Below, in pieces: positions 1 through 5,352 of a stretch of DNA of 7,330 bases. How positions within the stretch are numbered: the stretch's first letter is position 1; the number at the start of each line of letters is the position of its first letter. The stretch is from Anaerolinea thermophila. Lineage in GTDB: Bacteria; Chloroflexota; Anaerolineae; Anaerolineales; DRKV01. The stretch covers positions 1 to 7,330 of the forward strand of contig DYKW01000089.1 of the NCBI GenBank assembly GCA_020722405.1, in the 5' to 3' direction. The notes below the pieces were generated by a model. The model saw nothing but the letters and a program-made list of their open reading frames with translations, ran no database searches and was not told the DNA's origin. A program made the position numbers and the translations under genes.

Positions 1-49
1 GATCGGTGCCGCAGGATGGCATTCGCCGGGGGGTGAATGACTTTCCAGA

Positions 50-77
50 TTCTCTACGTTTTCCGCGGGCTCTGCGG
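50..77. repeat. Degenerate 9-bp tandem repeat, three units
   Basis: Three consecutive 9-mers, TTCTCTACG, TTTTCCGCG and GGCTCTGCG, followed by GT, fit a TTCTCTGCG-like consensus. CCGCGG (63-68) and CTGCGG (72-77) can also pair into a short hairpin. From memory, sequences of this type (CTCTGCG/CTCCGCG units) recur between genes in several environmental bacterial phyla; that link is recognition only. Short open stretches crossing it on both strands are best explained as translations of the repeat. Confidence 0.4.
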
Positions 78-89
78 TAAACAGATACA

Positions 90-116
90 GATGACATACG
101 ACGTGTCATCTTTTAT
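90..116. terminator. Small hairpin with T-tract on the plus side
   Basis: GATGACA (90-96) and TGTCATC (104-110) are perfect 7-bp inverted arms around a 7-base loop. TTTTAT follows on the plus strand. The hairpin lies 51 bases beyond the stop of the 161-388 gene. For that minus-strand gene the T-tract is on the wrong side (the minus strand continues TGTATCTG), so this could be a weak terminator, a terminator for an unseen plus-strand transcript, or a protein-binding palindrome. Confidence 0.3.
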
Positions 117-160
117 ACCATGTTTTGGGAGTGTTTGAGAAACTCGCGAATACTTTTCGA

Positions 161-388
161 CTAGAATGCCCAGGGTAGCAGGTGCATGGTCAAGCGGGTC
201 CAATCGGTGCCGCTCAGGATACTACAGGCAAAGATGAGAAATAGAAAGAGTAGGATAAACCCGCAACCTATGCCGGAACATGAGCAACCACGTCCAAAGC
301 CGAAATTATCCTGCAAAAAATCAAACACCCAGGTTAACAAGGCCAGGCGCAACAAGCCACCTAAACAGCCGGGACGATCGTCGTACAT
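161..388 (-). CDS. Small Cys/Gly-rich membrane protein, function unknown
   Basis: This 75-residue protein matches no named family that I recognise. It starts with a charged stretch (MYDDRPGC), continues with a hydrophobic or amphipathic helix (about residues 9-27), then a Gly/Cys-rich segment, GFGRGCSCSGIGCG (about 29-42), and a clear membrane helix (about 43-57). Its cysteines are C8, C35, C37, C42 and C55; the CSC..GIGC cluster could bind metal or be lipidated, but neither is shown. The start is well supported: AAGGAGG lies 7-8 bases upstream of the ATG, the best ribosome binding site in this half of the window. A stable hairpin (415-443) lies just upstream of that site. Similar short 'GFGRG' membrane proteins seem familiar from Anaerolineae genomes, which is recollection rather than a search. 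Confidence 0.7.
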   Translation of the reverse strand: MYDDRPGCLGGLLRLALLTWVFDFLQDNFGFGRGCSCSGIGCGFILLFLFLIFACSILSGTDWTRLTMHLLPWAF

Positions 389-414
389 GAAAAAACCTCC
401 TTATTTCATTGAAG

Positions 415-443
415 CCGGGCAGGTTTGAAAAAATCCTGCCCGG
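415..443 (-). terminator. Strong GC-rich hairpin between two genes
   Basis: CCGGGCAGG (415-423) and CCTGCCCGG (435-443) form a perfect 9-bp stem around an 11-base loop. On the minus transcript it comes 52 bases after the stop of the repeat-protein gene and ends about 16 bases before the AAGGAGG ribosome site of the 75-aa gene. No U-tract follows on either strand, so it is not a textbook intrinsic terminator. It could be an mRNA 3' end stabiliser, a processing site or a translation-control hairpin. Confidence 0.5.
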
Positions 444-494
444 TAGGGTGATTTGTGTTGCTATATACGCTTTTGGGGGTGGCAGGTTGTACAA

Positions 495-1556
495 TTACGG
501 CGTGGTATTGTTGTAGAACCAGTTGAAGGAGTAGTAACCACTGCTGGGGCTTTGCAGCCGGATGGCAATACGCTGTGCGCCCTTGAGTGCAGCCGGGATA
601 TCAAACGTGGCTTCCAAGACGCCACCGCTGCCGCTATCCAACGTGCCGACCTTGATGCCGCCAACTCCATAAGTGCCGTAAGTACCCATCAACACGTCGA
701 AGGTATCGTGTGCCGGATAGTTGGCCGTGCGGATGGTCACGCTTTTATCGGCGTTGACCCCTGTAATGCTGATGGTTGGGATGACGCCTGCGGGTAAGGG
801 CTGGATGGACGCGGGCGTGGTGTTGTTGTAGAACCAGTTGTAGGAATAGTAGCCACTGCTGGGGCTTTGCAGCCGGATGGCAATACGCTGTGCGCCCTTG
901 AGTGCGGCCGGGATATCAAACGTGGCTTCCAGGACGCCACCGCTGCCGCTATCCAACGTGCCGACCTTGATGCCACCGATCCCATAAGTGCCGTAGGCGC
1001 CCATCAGCACGTCGAAGGTATCGTGCGCCGGATAGTTGGCCGTGCGGATGGTCACGCTTTTATCGGCGTTGACCCCTGTAATGCTGATGGTTGGGATGAC
1101 GCCTGCGGGCAAAGGTTGAAAACCGGGCTGGGTAGGTAGGGGGGTCACTGTTATCGTTGGGGGGCTGGGCATTTTGTTGTAGAACCAGTTGTAGGCATAG
1201 TAGCCGCTGGTGGGACTCTGCAAACGAATGGCAATACGTTCCGCATCTTTCATTTGCGCCGGGATAACAAAGGTGACTTTGAAGTTGCCACCTGTTCCCG
1301 TGTCAATTTGGCCGGCCGGGTAACCGTTAACCCCCAAGGTGCCATAAGCACCCATCAAAACCTGAAATGTATCCCCTGCTGGAAAGTTGTAGCATTGTAA
1401 CGTAACGCTTTGGCCGCTTTCCACGCTCAAAATGGCAATGGTGGGAATTGTGCCGCTCCCATAGGCTGGCCGCCCTGCGGGTATGGCAAGCAAAGCAATC
1501 AACAAGAACAGGCCGAATATCCAACGGCCGCTATGGATGAGATTCTTCTGCAACAT
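495..1556 (-). CDS. Secreted protein of three ~97-residue repeat domains
   Basis: This 353-residue exported protein has an N-terminal signal: a basic start, a hydrophobic core (about residues 13-26) and a likely cleavage after a PAYGSG-type stretch (about 30-35). Three homologous domains follow, at residues 35-130, 152-248 and 257-353. Each opens with IPTI, continues through a (N)FPAGDTF/NYPAHDTF motif, VLMGAYGT and a TGTGG/SGSGG turn, and closes with RIAIRLQSP.SGYY..NWFYN. The alternating hydrophobic, Gly-rich pattern suggests beta-sandwich folds, which is inference. A Thr/Pro linker (SPPTITVTPLPTQPGF) separates domains 1 and 2, and a short one (ASIQPLPA) domains 2 and 3. The protein stops exactly at a domain boundary. 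I chose the ATG at 1556, which has GGGAAAGGAAAG before it, over an in-frame TTG at 1574. It has its own promoter (1595-1623). The role is unknown; a cell-surface or adhesive function is only plausible. Confidence 0.85.
   Translation of the reverse strand: MLQKNLIHSGRWIFGLFLLIALLAIPAGRPAYGSGTIPTIAILSVESGQSVTLQCYNFPAGDTFQVLMGAYGTLGVNGYPAGQIDTGTGGNFKVTFVIPAQMKDAERIAIRLQSPTSGYYAYNWFYNKMPSPPTITVTPLPTQPGFQPLPAGVIPTISITGVNADKSVTIRTANYPAHDTFDVLMGAYGTYGIGGIKVGTLDSGSGGVLEATFDIPAALKGAQRIAIRLQSPSSGYYSYNWFYNNTTPASIQPLPAGVIPTISITGVNADKSVTIRTANYPAHDTFDVLMGTYGTYGVGGIKVGTLDSGSGGVLEATFDIPAALKGAQRIAIRLQSPSSGYYSFNWFYNNTTP
498..1454 (-). repeat. Intragenic tandem domain repeat, 315-bp period
   Basis: Unit 3 is 498-788, unit 2 is 813-1103 and unit 1 is 1167-1454. 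Units 2 and 3 are offset by exactly 315 bp and nearly identical. By eye there are about 15 base differences, almost all transitions, and only about three amino-acid changes (I/V, A/T, Y/F). Bases 712-794 match 1027-1109 perfectly for 83 bp. Unit 1 is much more diverged at both protein and DNA level. This indicates an old duplication followed by a recent one. Confidence 0.9.
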
Positions 1557-1594
1557 GATTCTTTCCTTTCCCAATAGTCTGATACGATATCTTC

Positions 1595-1623
1595 AGGATA
1601 GCGAAAAAAGAGTCTTTTGACAA
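1595..1623 (-). promoter_or_regulatory. Sigma70-like promoter for the repeat-protein gene
   Basis: On the minus strand TTGTCA (1623-1618, five of six matches to the -35 consensus) is separated by exactly 17 bases from TATCCT (1600-1595, four of six matches to the -10). Transcription would start near 1588, giving a leader of about 32 bases before the ATG at 1556. It lies after the terminator at 1691-1741, as expected for an independent transcription unit. Confidence 0.55.
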
Positions 1624-1690
1624 TAGGAATTGCGTTGCAAAAGGGGAATTCTGTCCTAACCAGGCGTGCCGGCGAACGTCAACACCCACG

Positions 1691-1741
1691 AAAACAAAAA
1701 GCCTTCCTTTCCTGTATTTTCGCAGCAAAAAAGAAAGGCTT
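1691..1741 (-). terminator. Intrinsic terminator of the pgeF-yggSTU block
   Basis: On the minus strand the arms 1741-1726 and 1714-1699 pair over 16 bp with three G-U wobbles, around an 11-base loop. The stem closes with AAGCCTT/AAGGCTT. TTTGTTTT (1698-1691) follows at once. It sits 19 bases after the stop of the DUF167 gene and is the clearest terminator in the window. Confidence 0.8.
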
Positions 1742-1759
1742 CTTCGAAAAGATAGCAGG

Positions 1760-2068
1760 TTATTTGATTTGCGCAAAAACGCGTTCCTGGATGGCGTGGG
1801 CATCTATATCCAACACCGAAATTAGTTTATCTATGCCCTCTTTACCGGCTACAATTTCGAAATTATTAGTAGGTACATCAAAAATATCACTGAGATAAGC
1901 AATAACAGCCTTATTGATTGCCGGCATATCGTGTACTCGTAGCCCAATTTTCAGTGTGCCGTCCTTGAGCACTGCTATAATGCCGTCACTTTCAGCACCG
2001 GGCACTACCCGAACCGTCAATGCTGCCCCTTTCTGCCCGTTGTGCAGACGAGGTTCTTGAGGGGTCAT
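1760..2068 (-). CDS. yggU: DUF167 / YggU family protein
   Basis: This 102-residue protein belongs to the small DUF167 (YggU) family, whose biochemical role is unknown. The family signature is visible: a strand with VRVVPGAESDGI (about residues 19-30), a DGTLKIGLRV strand (about 36-45), a helix with PAINKAVIAYLSDIF (about 49-63) and a VPTNNFEIVAGKEGIDKLISV end (about 65-85). The usual 'APPVDGKANKAL' stretch is changed to HDMPAINKAV, so the conserved Gly-Lys-Ala-Asn core is only partly kept. Length is normal. The start is firm: AGGAGG follows immediately after the YggT stop and lies six bases from the ATG. It is the last gene of the block, with a terminator directly behind it. Confidence 0.85.
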   Translation of the reverse strand: MTPQEPRLHNGQKGAALTVRVVPGAESDGIIAVLKDGTLKIGLRVHDMPAINKAVIAYLSDIFDVPTNNFEIVAGKEGIDKLISVLDIDAHAIQERVFAQIK

Positions 2069-2080
2069 GATTTGCCTCCT

Positions 2081-2335
2081 TTACAATAGAATCTGAATGA
2101 TAAAAGAACCGATGAATTGCACTAAAATCAACAACACCAATGGACTAAAATCGAACATTCCCATTGGTGGGAGAATTTGCCGAATGGGGGCTAACAGAGG
2201 CTCCACCAAACGGTCAATAGCTTGTCGTGTTGGATGATATGGATGGAGAAAGTACGAGAGAATCACATGAATAATAATGAGTAGCGTAATGGCTTGCTCG
2301 ACAATACGAATCAATCCCACAAAAAACATTACCAC
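2081..2335 (-). CDS. yggT: YggT/YlmG family membrane protein
   Basis: YggT proteins are small two-helix membrane proteins. Bacterial and plastid relatives (YlmG) are linked to membrane organisation and division, but the molecular activity is unknown. The first membrane segment (FFVGLIRIVEQAITLLIIIHVILSYF) runs into a conserved-type loop with HPTRQAIDRLVEPLLAPIRQILPPMGMFDFSP, and LVLLILVQFIGSFIIQILL forms the second. The 'DRLVEPLLAPIRQILPP' loop is the family hallmark. The start is uncertain. GTG at 2335 has AAGGAG about 11 bases upstream and gives 84 residues. ATG 2329, ATG 2386 and TTG 2404 are in-frame alternatives, and the longer forms add an N-terminus that I do not recognise as family-conserved. 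It lies between yggS and the DUF167 gene, two bases from the latter's ribosome site. Confidence 0.88.
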   Translation of the reverse strand: MVMFFVGLIRIVEQAITLLIIIHVILSYFLHPYHPTRQAIDRLVEPLLAPIRQILPPMGMFDFSPLVLLILVQFIGSFIIQILL

Positions 2336-2431
2336 GGCTGATGTCACTCCTTGGAAATAGATTACACCAATTGTATCACCAAACATTTGGCGATAATCTC
2401 TCAAATCCGTGCGCAGTTATTTACAAAGCGC

Positions 2432-3133
2432 CTATGCAACGCGGGGGCCCATAATCGCCGTGCCGATTCGTACCAGCGTAGCCCCGCTTTCGATGGCAAT
2501 CTCGAAATCGCTGCTCATCCCCATAGAAAGTTGTTCCCAAGAGGCCTGAGGCAATTGACGGGCAAGAAAATCCCTCAATCGGCGCAAGCGCTCAAAGGTC
2601 TGCCGAACGATGGTTTCCTCGACCCCATAGGGGGCCATGGTCATCAGTCCTTGTACTTGCAACCCAGGCAAAGCAATCACGGCAGCAAATTCGTCCACAA
2701 GTTTCGGCCAGGTGGTTTCCTCCCAGGCCGCCCAACCGAATTTACTGCTTTCTCCGCTGACGTTGCACTCCAGTAATACCGGCAATGGGGCGGTTGCAGC
2801 CTCGCTCAAGCGGTGGGCAAGTTTCAGCCGGTCAAGAGAGTGCAGATAGGAAAATCCCGCCTCAACCACGGCACGCGCTTTACGACTTTGCACATGCCCA
2901 ATCATGTGCCAGGATATCGGCAAATCACGCAAGGCCTGTATTTTAGGAAGCGCTTCTTCCAGATAACTTTCTCCCAGGACGCGAGCGCCGGCGGTCACCA
3001 CTTCTTGAATGGCTTGTGTCGGGTGCCCCTTGGTCACCACCACTAATTGCACTTCCTCCGGCCGGCGACCGGCGCGGCGCGCTGCCAGTGCGATTTGCTC
3101 CAATGTCTTTTCGTAACGTTCTGCAATGGTCAT
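2432..3133 (-). CDS. yggS: YggS/YlmE pyridoxal-phosphate homeostasis protein
   Basis: This 233-residue protein is a full-length member of the YggS/PLPBP family: single-domain, alanine-racemase-like TIM barrels that bind pyridoxal 5'-phosphate and buffer vitamin B6 in the cytoplasm without known catalysis. The PLP lysine is K35 in VVVTKGHP. Other signatures are WHMIGHVQSRKAR (about 75-87), NVSGESSKFG (about 124-133), GLMTMAP (about 162-168) and the phosphate-binding end SMGMSSDFEIAIESGATLVRIGTA (about 203-226), finishing MGPR. The start MTIAERY is typical for the family. No Shine-Dalgarno is visible before it; the bases upstream are an 8-bp tandem repeat (3138-3177). It lies downstream of pgeF, as ylmE lies after ylmD in Firmicutes. 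Confidence 0.95.
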   Translation of the reverse strand: MTIAERYEKTLEQIALAARRAGRRPEEVQLVVVTKGHPTQAIQEVVTAGARVLGESYLEEALPKIQALRDLPISWHMIGHVQSRKARAVVEAGFSYLHSLDRLKLAHRLSEAATAPLPVLLECNVSGESSKFGWAAWEETTWPKLVDEFAAVIALPGLQVQGLMTMAPYGVEETIVRQTFERLRRLRDFLARQLPQASWEQLSMGMSSDFEIAIESGATLVRIGTAIMGPRVA

Positions 3134-3137
3134 GGGA

Positions 3138-3177
3138 TAGTCAAGTAGTCAAGTAGTCAGATAGTCACATAGTCAAT
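3138..3177. repeat. 8-bp tandem repeat, five units
   Basis: TAGTC recurs at 3138, 3146, 3154, 3162 and 3170, exactly every 8 bases, giving TAGTCAAG, TAGTCAAG, TAGTCAGA, TAGTCACA and TAGTCAAT. A diverged TAGTTTGA follows at 3182. The array begins four bases before the yggS start codon, in the place where its ribosome binding site should be. Confidence 0.9.
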
Positions 3178-3189
3178 CAGGTAGTTTGA

Positions 3190-3231
3190 CATTCTGCATT
3201 CTGCATTCTGCATTTTGTATTTCGCATTTCA
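3190..3231. repeat. 7-bp tandem repeat, six units
   Basis: Six head-to-tail heptamers: CATTCTG three times, then CATTTTG, TATTTCG and CATTTCA. The array ends one base before the stop codon of pgeF (3233-3235). Translations of this heptamer (…KCRMQNAEC…) are familiar spurious peptides in many environmental genomes, which supports a dispersed simple repeat rather than coding sequence. Confidence 0.9.
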
Positions 3232-3232
3232 A

Positions 3233-4012
3233 TTATTCTACTGCAATAAAGGCGCCAAAACGACCGGTCGCGCCGCGTTCCTGGCGATGAGAGTACCAAT
3301 GTGTTAAATCGCAGGCGGTACACAACTCCGCAATTTCGATGTGATACACGCCACCGGCTTCTAACAGCAACCGGTTGGCTTGCCACAAATCGAAATAAGT
3401 GCTGCCATTGACCCGACGCAACACGTTATCGGCCTGTGCGCCAAAGGTTTGCTGCACCCTCGCCACCACATCCTCTCCGACTTCGTAGTGATCGGGGCCG
3501 ATAGAGGGGCCGATGCCCGCCAGAATATCTTCAGGATGGCAACCGTAGGTAGCCGACATCCGTTCGATAGCCGCCGGCACCACCCCGGCAACCGTCCCTT
3601 GCCAACCGGCATGTACTAGCCCGACGACGCGCTTTTGGGAATCGTACAGCATTATCGGCACACAATCGGCAAAGCGCATCATCAGCGTCAATCCCGGTTT
3701 GTCACTCAGGATGGCATCCGCACGAGCGTGCTCGGCACCGTTGCGCGGCGCGTCGGCACGCACCACATGGCGTCCATGTACCTGCCATACGTCATAGACG
3801 TCCTGTGGGCTGCGTCCAAATGCTTCTAACCCCCGACGGATGTTTTCCAGCACCCGCTCACGTGCATCGCCCAGGCCGCCGCCCATGTTGAGGCTATTCC
3901 ACGGTGCAGGGCTGACCCCGCCACGGCGGGTAAAAATGGCGTGCGGAACGCCGGCTTCATCCAGAGATGAAAACGTAAAATATGGTAACCTTGTATTTCT
4001 GTGAAGTGGCAT
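3233..4012 (-). CDS. pgeF: PgeF/YlmD purine nucleoside phosphorylase-like laccase-fold protein
   Basis: This 259-residue protein belongs to the YfiH/YlmD (DUF152, Cu-oxidase_4) family. Bacterial members correct mis-incorporated amino acids in peptidoglycan precursors (PgeF), and relatives show purine nucleoside phosphorylase or adenosine deaminase activity in a zinc-dependent site. The three metal ligands are present: H79 in QVHG, C117 in FADCVPI and H134 in VHAGWQGT. GIGPSIGP (about 167-173) and the closing CDLTHWYSHRQERGATGR (about 234-251) also match the family. I chose ATG 4012 because the family begins near the 'IFTRRGG' strand and the upstream gene ends at 4020. The extension to 4126 would lie inside that gene in another frame. 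Seven bases separate the two genes, suggesting translational coupling; no good Shine-Dalgarno is seen. Confidence 0.95.
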   Translation of the reverse strand: MPLHRNTRLPYFTFSSLDEAGVPHAIFTRRGGVSPAPWNSLNMGGGLGDARERVLENIRRGLEAFGRSPQDVYDVWQVHGRHVVRADAPRNGAEHARADAILSDKPGLTLMMRFADCVPIMLYDSQKRVVGLVHAGWQGTVAGVVPAAIERMSATYGCHPEDILAGIGPSIGPDHYEVGEDVVARVQQTFGAQADNVLRRVNGSTYFDLWQANRLLLEAGGVYHIEIAELCTACDLTHWYSHRQERGATGRFGAFIAVE

Positions 4013-4019
4013 ACGTAAA

Positions 4020-5042
4020 TCAATCGGCGCTGACCAGGCGCTGGAATTTGCTCTCCAGAAGTTCTCGCGTATCGCGCATGGCATCTTCAACCATAGGATA
4101 GCCAAACCAGGCAGTTGTGAAGCCAAACAAAAAGCCGGTCAACGTGCGCAGCAAGGGCGTGCTCTCACGGTAAGGCAATACGGCTTGAATGGCATCGAAA
4201 GGCAGTTGGCTGATGATTTGGCTGAAACCATCCAAACCAATCGGCACAATGCCAATCAATATCCACAAATACCACGGCAAAGCCGGGATGCGTCGTTTGC
4301 TGAGCGAAAACAATACACCGAACAGCAGCATAGCGCCATAGATGCCAACATCCCGTTCGCAAAGGGCTACTTTGTAACCGACATTGGGGTTACCCGTGTA
4401 GGCGCGGGCACTTAGCAAATCCTCCCCATTGGGGTTGATAACTTGCTCATACGTTTTCCATCCATCCACATGGGCGGCCTGGCGTGGATAGGCTGGTTGC
4501 TCGCCGTATAAAAACCACGAGCGGAAAGCCAGTTGATGGCAGGTTGCACCGTAGACCGTGTAAATCCAGCGTGCCGGGCGTGTCAAGCCGGCGTGCATGA
4601 AAACCGGTGCCAGAAATGGCAACCCAACATACAAGGCGATGAACACATTGAAAACCAGCATGTAGTGCTGGCTAAACCAGTAAGCCACGCGATTGCCGCG
4701 CGTCACCCGGTTGCGATTCTGCTGGACACGCGCCTGATAGGCTGCTTCATCGGCGCGTGCTACATCCACCAGCCGCTGGCGTTCGGAAGCCAATGTTATC
4801 TGCAAGCGTGCCCGGTCGAAGGGAGCAGAGAGCACATACGGGCCAATTTCCACTACCGGAATAAGATCGCCATACTGAGCCTTCAACCCATACCGGACAC
4901 TCAATGCCGGATCACTCTCAACGTCCATACGCACCAACGTATGGGGAATTTCAGCCTGCAATTCGTCCAACCAGGCCTCGGCTTGTTCGCACAGGTGACA
5001 GTAGTTCTCACGTGTATATAAACGCACAACAACTTCACTCAT
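4020..5042 (-). CDS. Glutaredoxin-like domain fused to DUF2085 membrane protein
   Basis: This 340-residue two-part protein opens with a glutaredoxin-like (DUF836-type) domain (about 1-85): VVVRLYTRENYCHLCEQA carries the CxxC pair C15/C18, followed by IPVVEIGPY, whose Pro fits the cis-proline position. A charged helical linker (about 86-118) leads into a DUF2085 membrane domain with segments near 127-149, 232-248, 256-278 and 298-316. DUF2085 signatures are ATCHQLAFRSWF (C168), ALCERDVGIYG (C228) and IGLDGFSQ (D271). DUF2085 function is unknown. With no signal peptide, the N-terminal domain is most likely cytoplasmic. Its ATG overlaps the stop of the thioredoxin remnant (ATGA, 5042-5039). Next to CcdA, a thiol electron-transfer role is plausible, but that is inference; the conserved DUF2085 cysteines could instead bind metal. 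Confidence 0.85.
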   Translation of the reverse strand: MSEVVVRLYTRENYCHLCEQAEAWLDELQAEIPHTLVRMDVESDPALSVRYGLKAQYGDLIPVVEIGPYVLSAPFDRARLQITLASERQRLVDVARADEAAYQARVQQNRNRVTRGNRVAYWFSQHYMLVFNVFIALYVGLPFLAPVFMHAGLTRPARWIYTVYGATCHQLAFRSWFLYGEQPAYPRQAAHVDGWKTYEQVINPNGEDLLSARAYTGNPNVGYKVALCERDVGIYGAMLLFGVLFSLSKRRIPALPWYLWILIGIVPIGLDGFSQIISQLPFDAIQAVLPYRESTPLLRTLTGFLFGFTTAWFGYPMVEDAMRDTRELLESKFQRLVSAD

Positions 5043-5349
5043 GGGTTCAATCCTACCAGCGTCAGGTAAGCATCCAATTGCTCACCACTCATATACCCGA
5101 CATGACGTGCCTGCACGCTTCCCAATTGATGACCACCGGACGGCCGCGGAATTCCGAAAGGGTGACGGTCTCACCTTTTAGGGTGGGCAAACGAAAATCA
5201 GGGGAAGCCGCGCCCACGTAGGGGGAGACGCGTCCCCCCCGAGGGGTTGCCGCGTTCCCCCTGGAAGAGAACATCAATACCAGTGTCCCGAGCACAATTC
5301 CGGACAGAAAGCCGCCCAGAATCAAACCCCAGGGCAGATATCGTTTCAT
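5039..5349 (-). pseudogene. Broken TlpA/ResA-like membrane-anchored thioredoxin
   Basis: The intact start reads as a membrane anchor (residues 6-27, LPWGLILGGFLSGIVLGTLV), a Gly-rich linker, then the ResA/AhpC-TSA opening PDFRLPTLKGETVTLSEFRG and RPVVIN. At this point the family continues NFWATWCxxC. Here the frame instead reads WEACRHVMSGI and stops at 5089. In another frame from about 5122 to 5039 lies a normal family ending: GSVQARHVGYMSGEQLDAYL then TLVGLNP and TGA. Compared with ResA, about 80 codons are missing, including the CxxC active site and the cis-proline region, with a frame change at the junction (about 5121-5126). The tail's TGA overlaps the next gene's ATG, so the original gene boundary survives. 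CcdA ends three bases upstream. Such proteins normally receive electrons from CcdA and reduce envelope disulfides; this one cannot. A chimeric assembly is the alternative explanation. Confidence 0.85.
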
Positions 5350-5352
5350 GGT

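Noticed and set aside
3..80. Open plus-strand reading frame ending in TAA at 78-80, with a hairpin plus T-tract 10 bases later, suggesting the tail of a plus-strand gene
   Set aside because: Most of its second half is the degenerate 9-mer repeat, and the peptide resembles nothing known; too short to support.
1..109. Minus-strand frame open from an ATG at 109 to the window edge
   Set aside because: No ribosome site, a highly basic repeat-derived peptide, and it starts inside the hairpin; explained by the repeat.
1531..1803. 90-codon minus-strand frame across the terminator and promoter
   Set aside because: It runs through the terminator stem and overlaps the ends of both neighbours out of frame; composition is low-complexity Arg/Phe/Ser.
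2336..2400. Possible internal promoter (TACAAT, TAATCT boxes) ahead of yggT
   Set aside because: No -35 box at suitable spacing; the boxes lie in AT-rich sequence that may be coding if yggT starts further upstream.
3138..3231. CRISPR array
   Set aside because: Units are 7-8 bp and contiguous with no spacers, and no cas gene is near.
3177..3386. Minus-strand frame containing a KCRMQNAEC-type segment
   Set aside because: It is the translation of the 7-bp repeat joined to an out-of-frame part of pgeF.
4013..4126. Longer N-terminus for PgeF
   Set aside because: It overlaps the end of the DUF2085 gene in another frame and is unlike the family's N-terminus.
4533..5021. 162-codon plus-strand open frame
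   Set aside because: It lies wholly antisense to the well-supported glutaredoxin-DUF2085 gene and has no recognisable domain.
5089..5091. TGA in the thioredoxin gene as a selenocysteine codon
   Set aside because: It is not in a CxxU/UxxC context; reading through gives no family sequence, while the true C-terminus is in a different frame.
5234..5240. Run of seven C as a sequencing error causing the thioredoxin frameshift
   Set aside because: The reading frame is coherent on both sides of the run; the break is near 5123 and involves about 80 missing codons, not one base.
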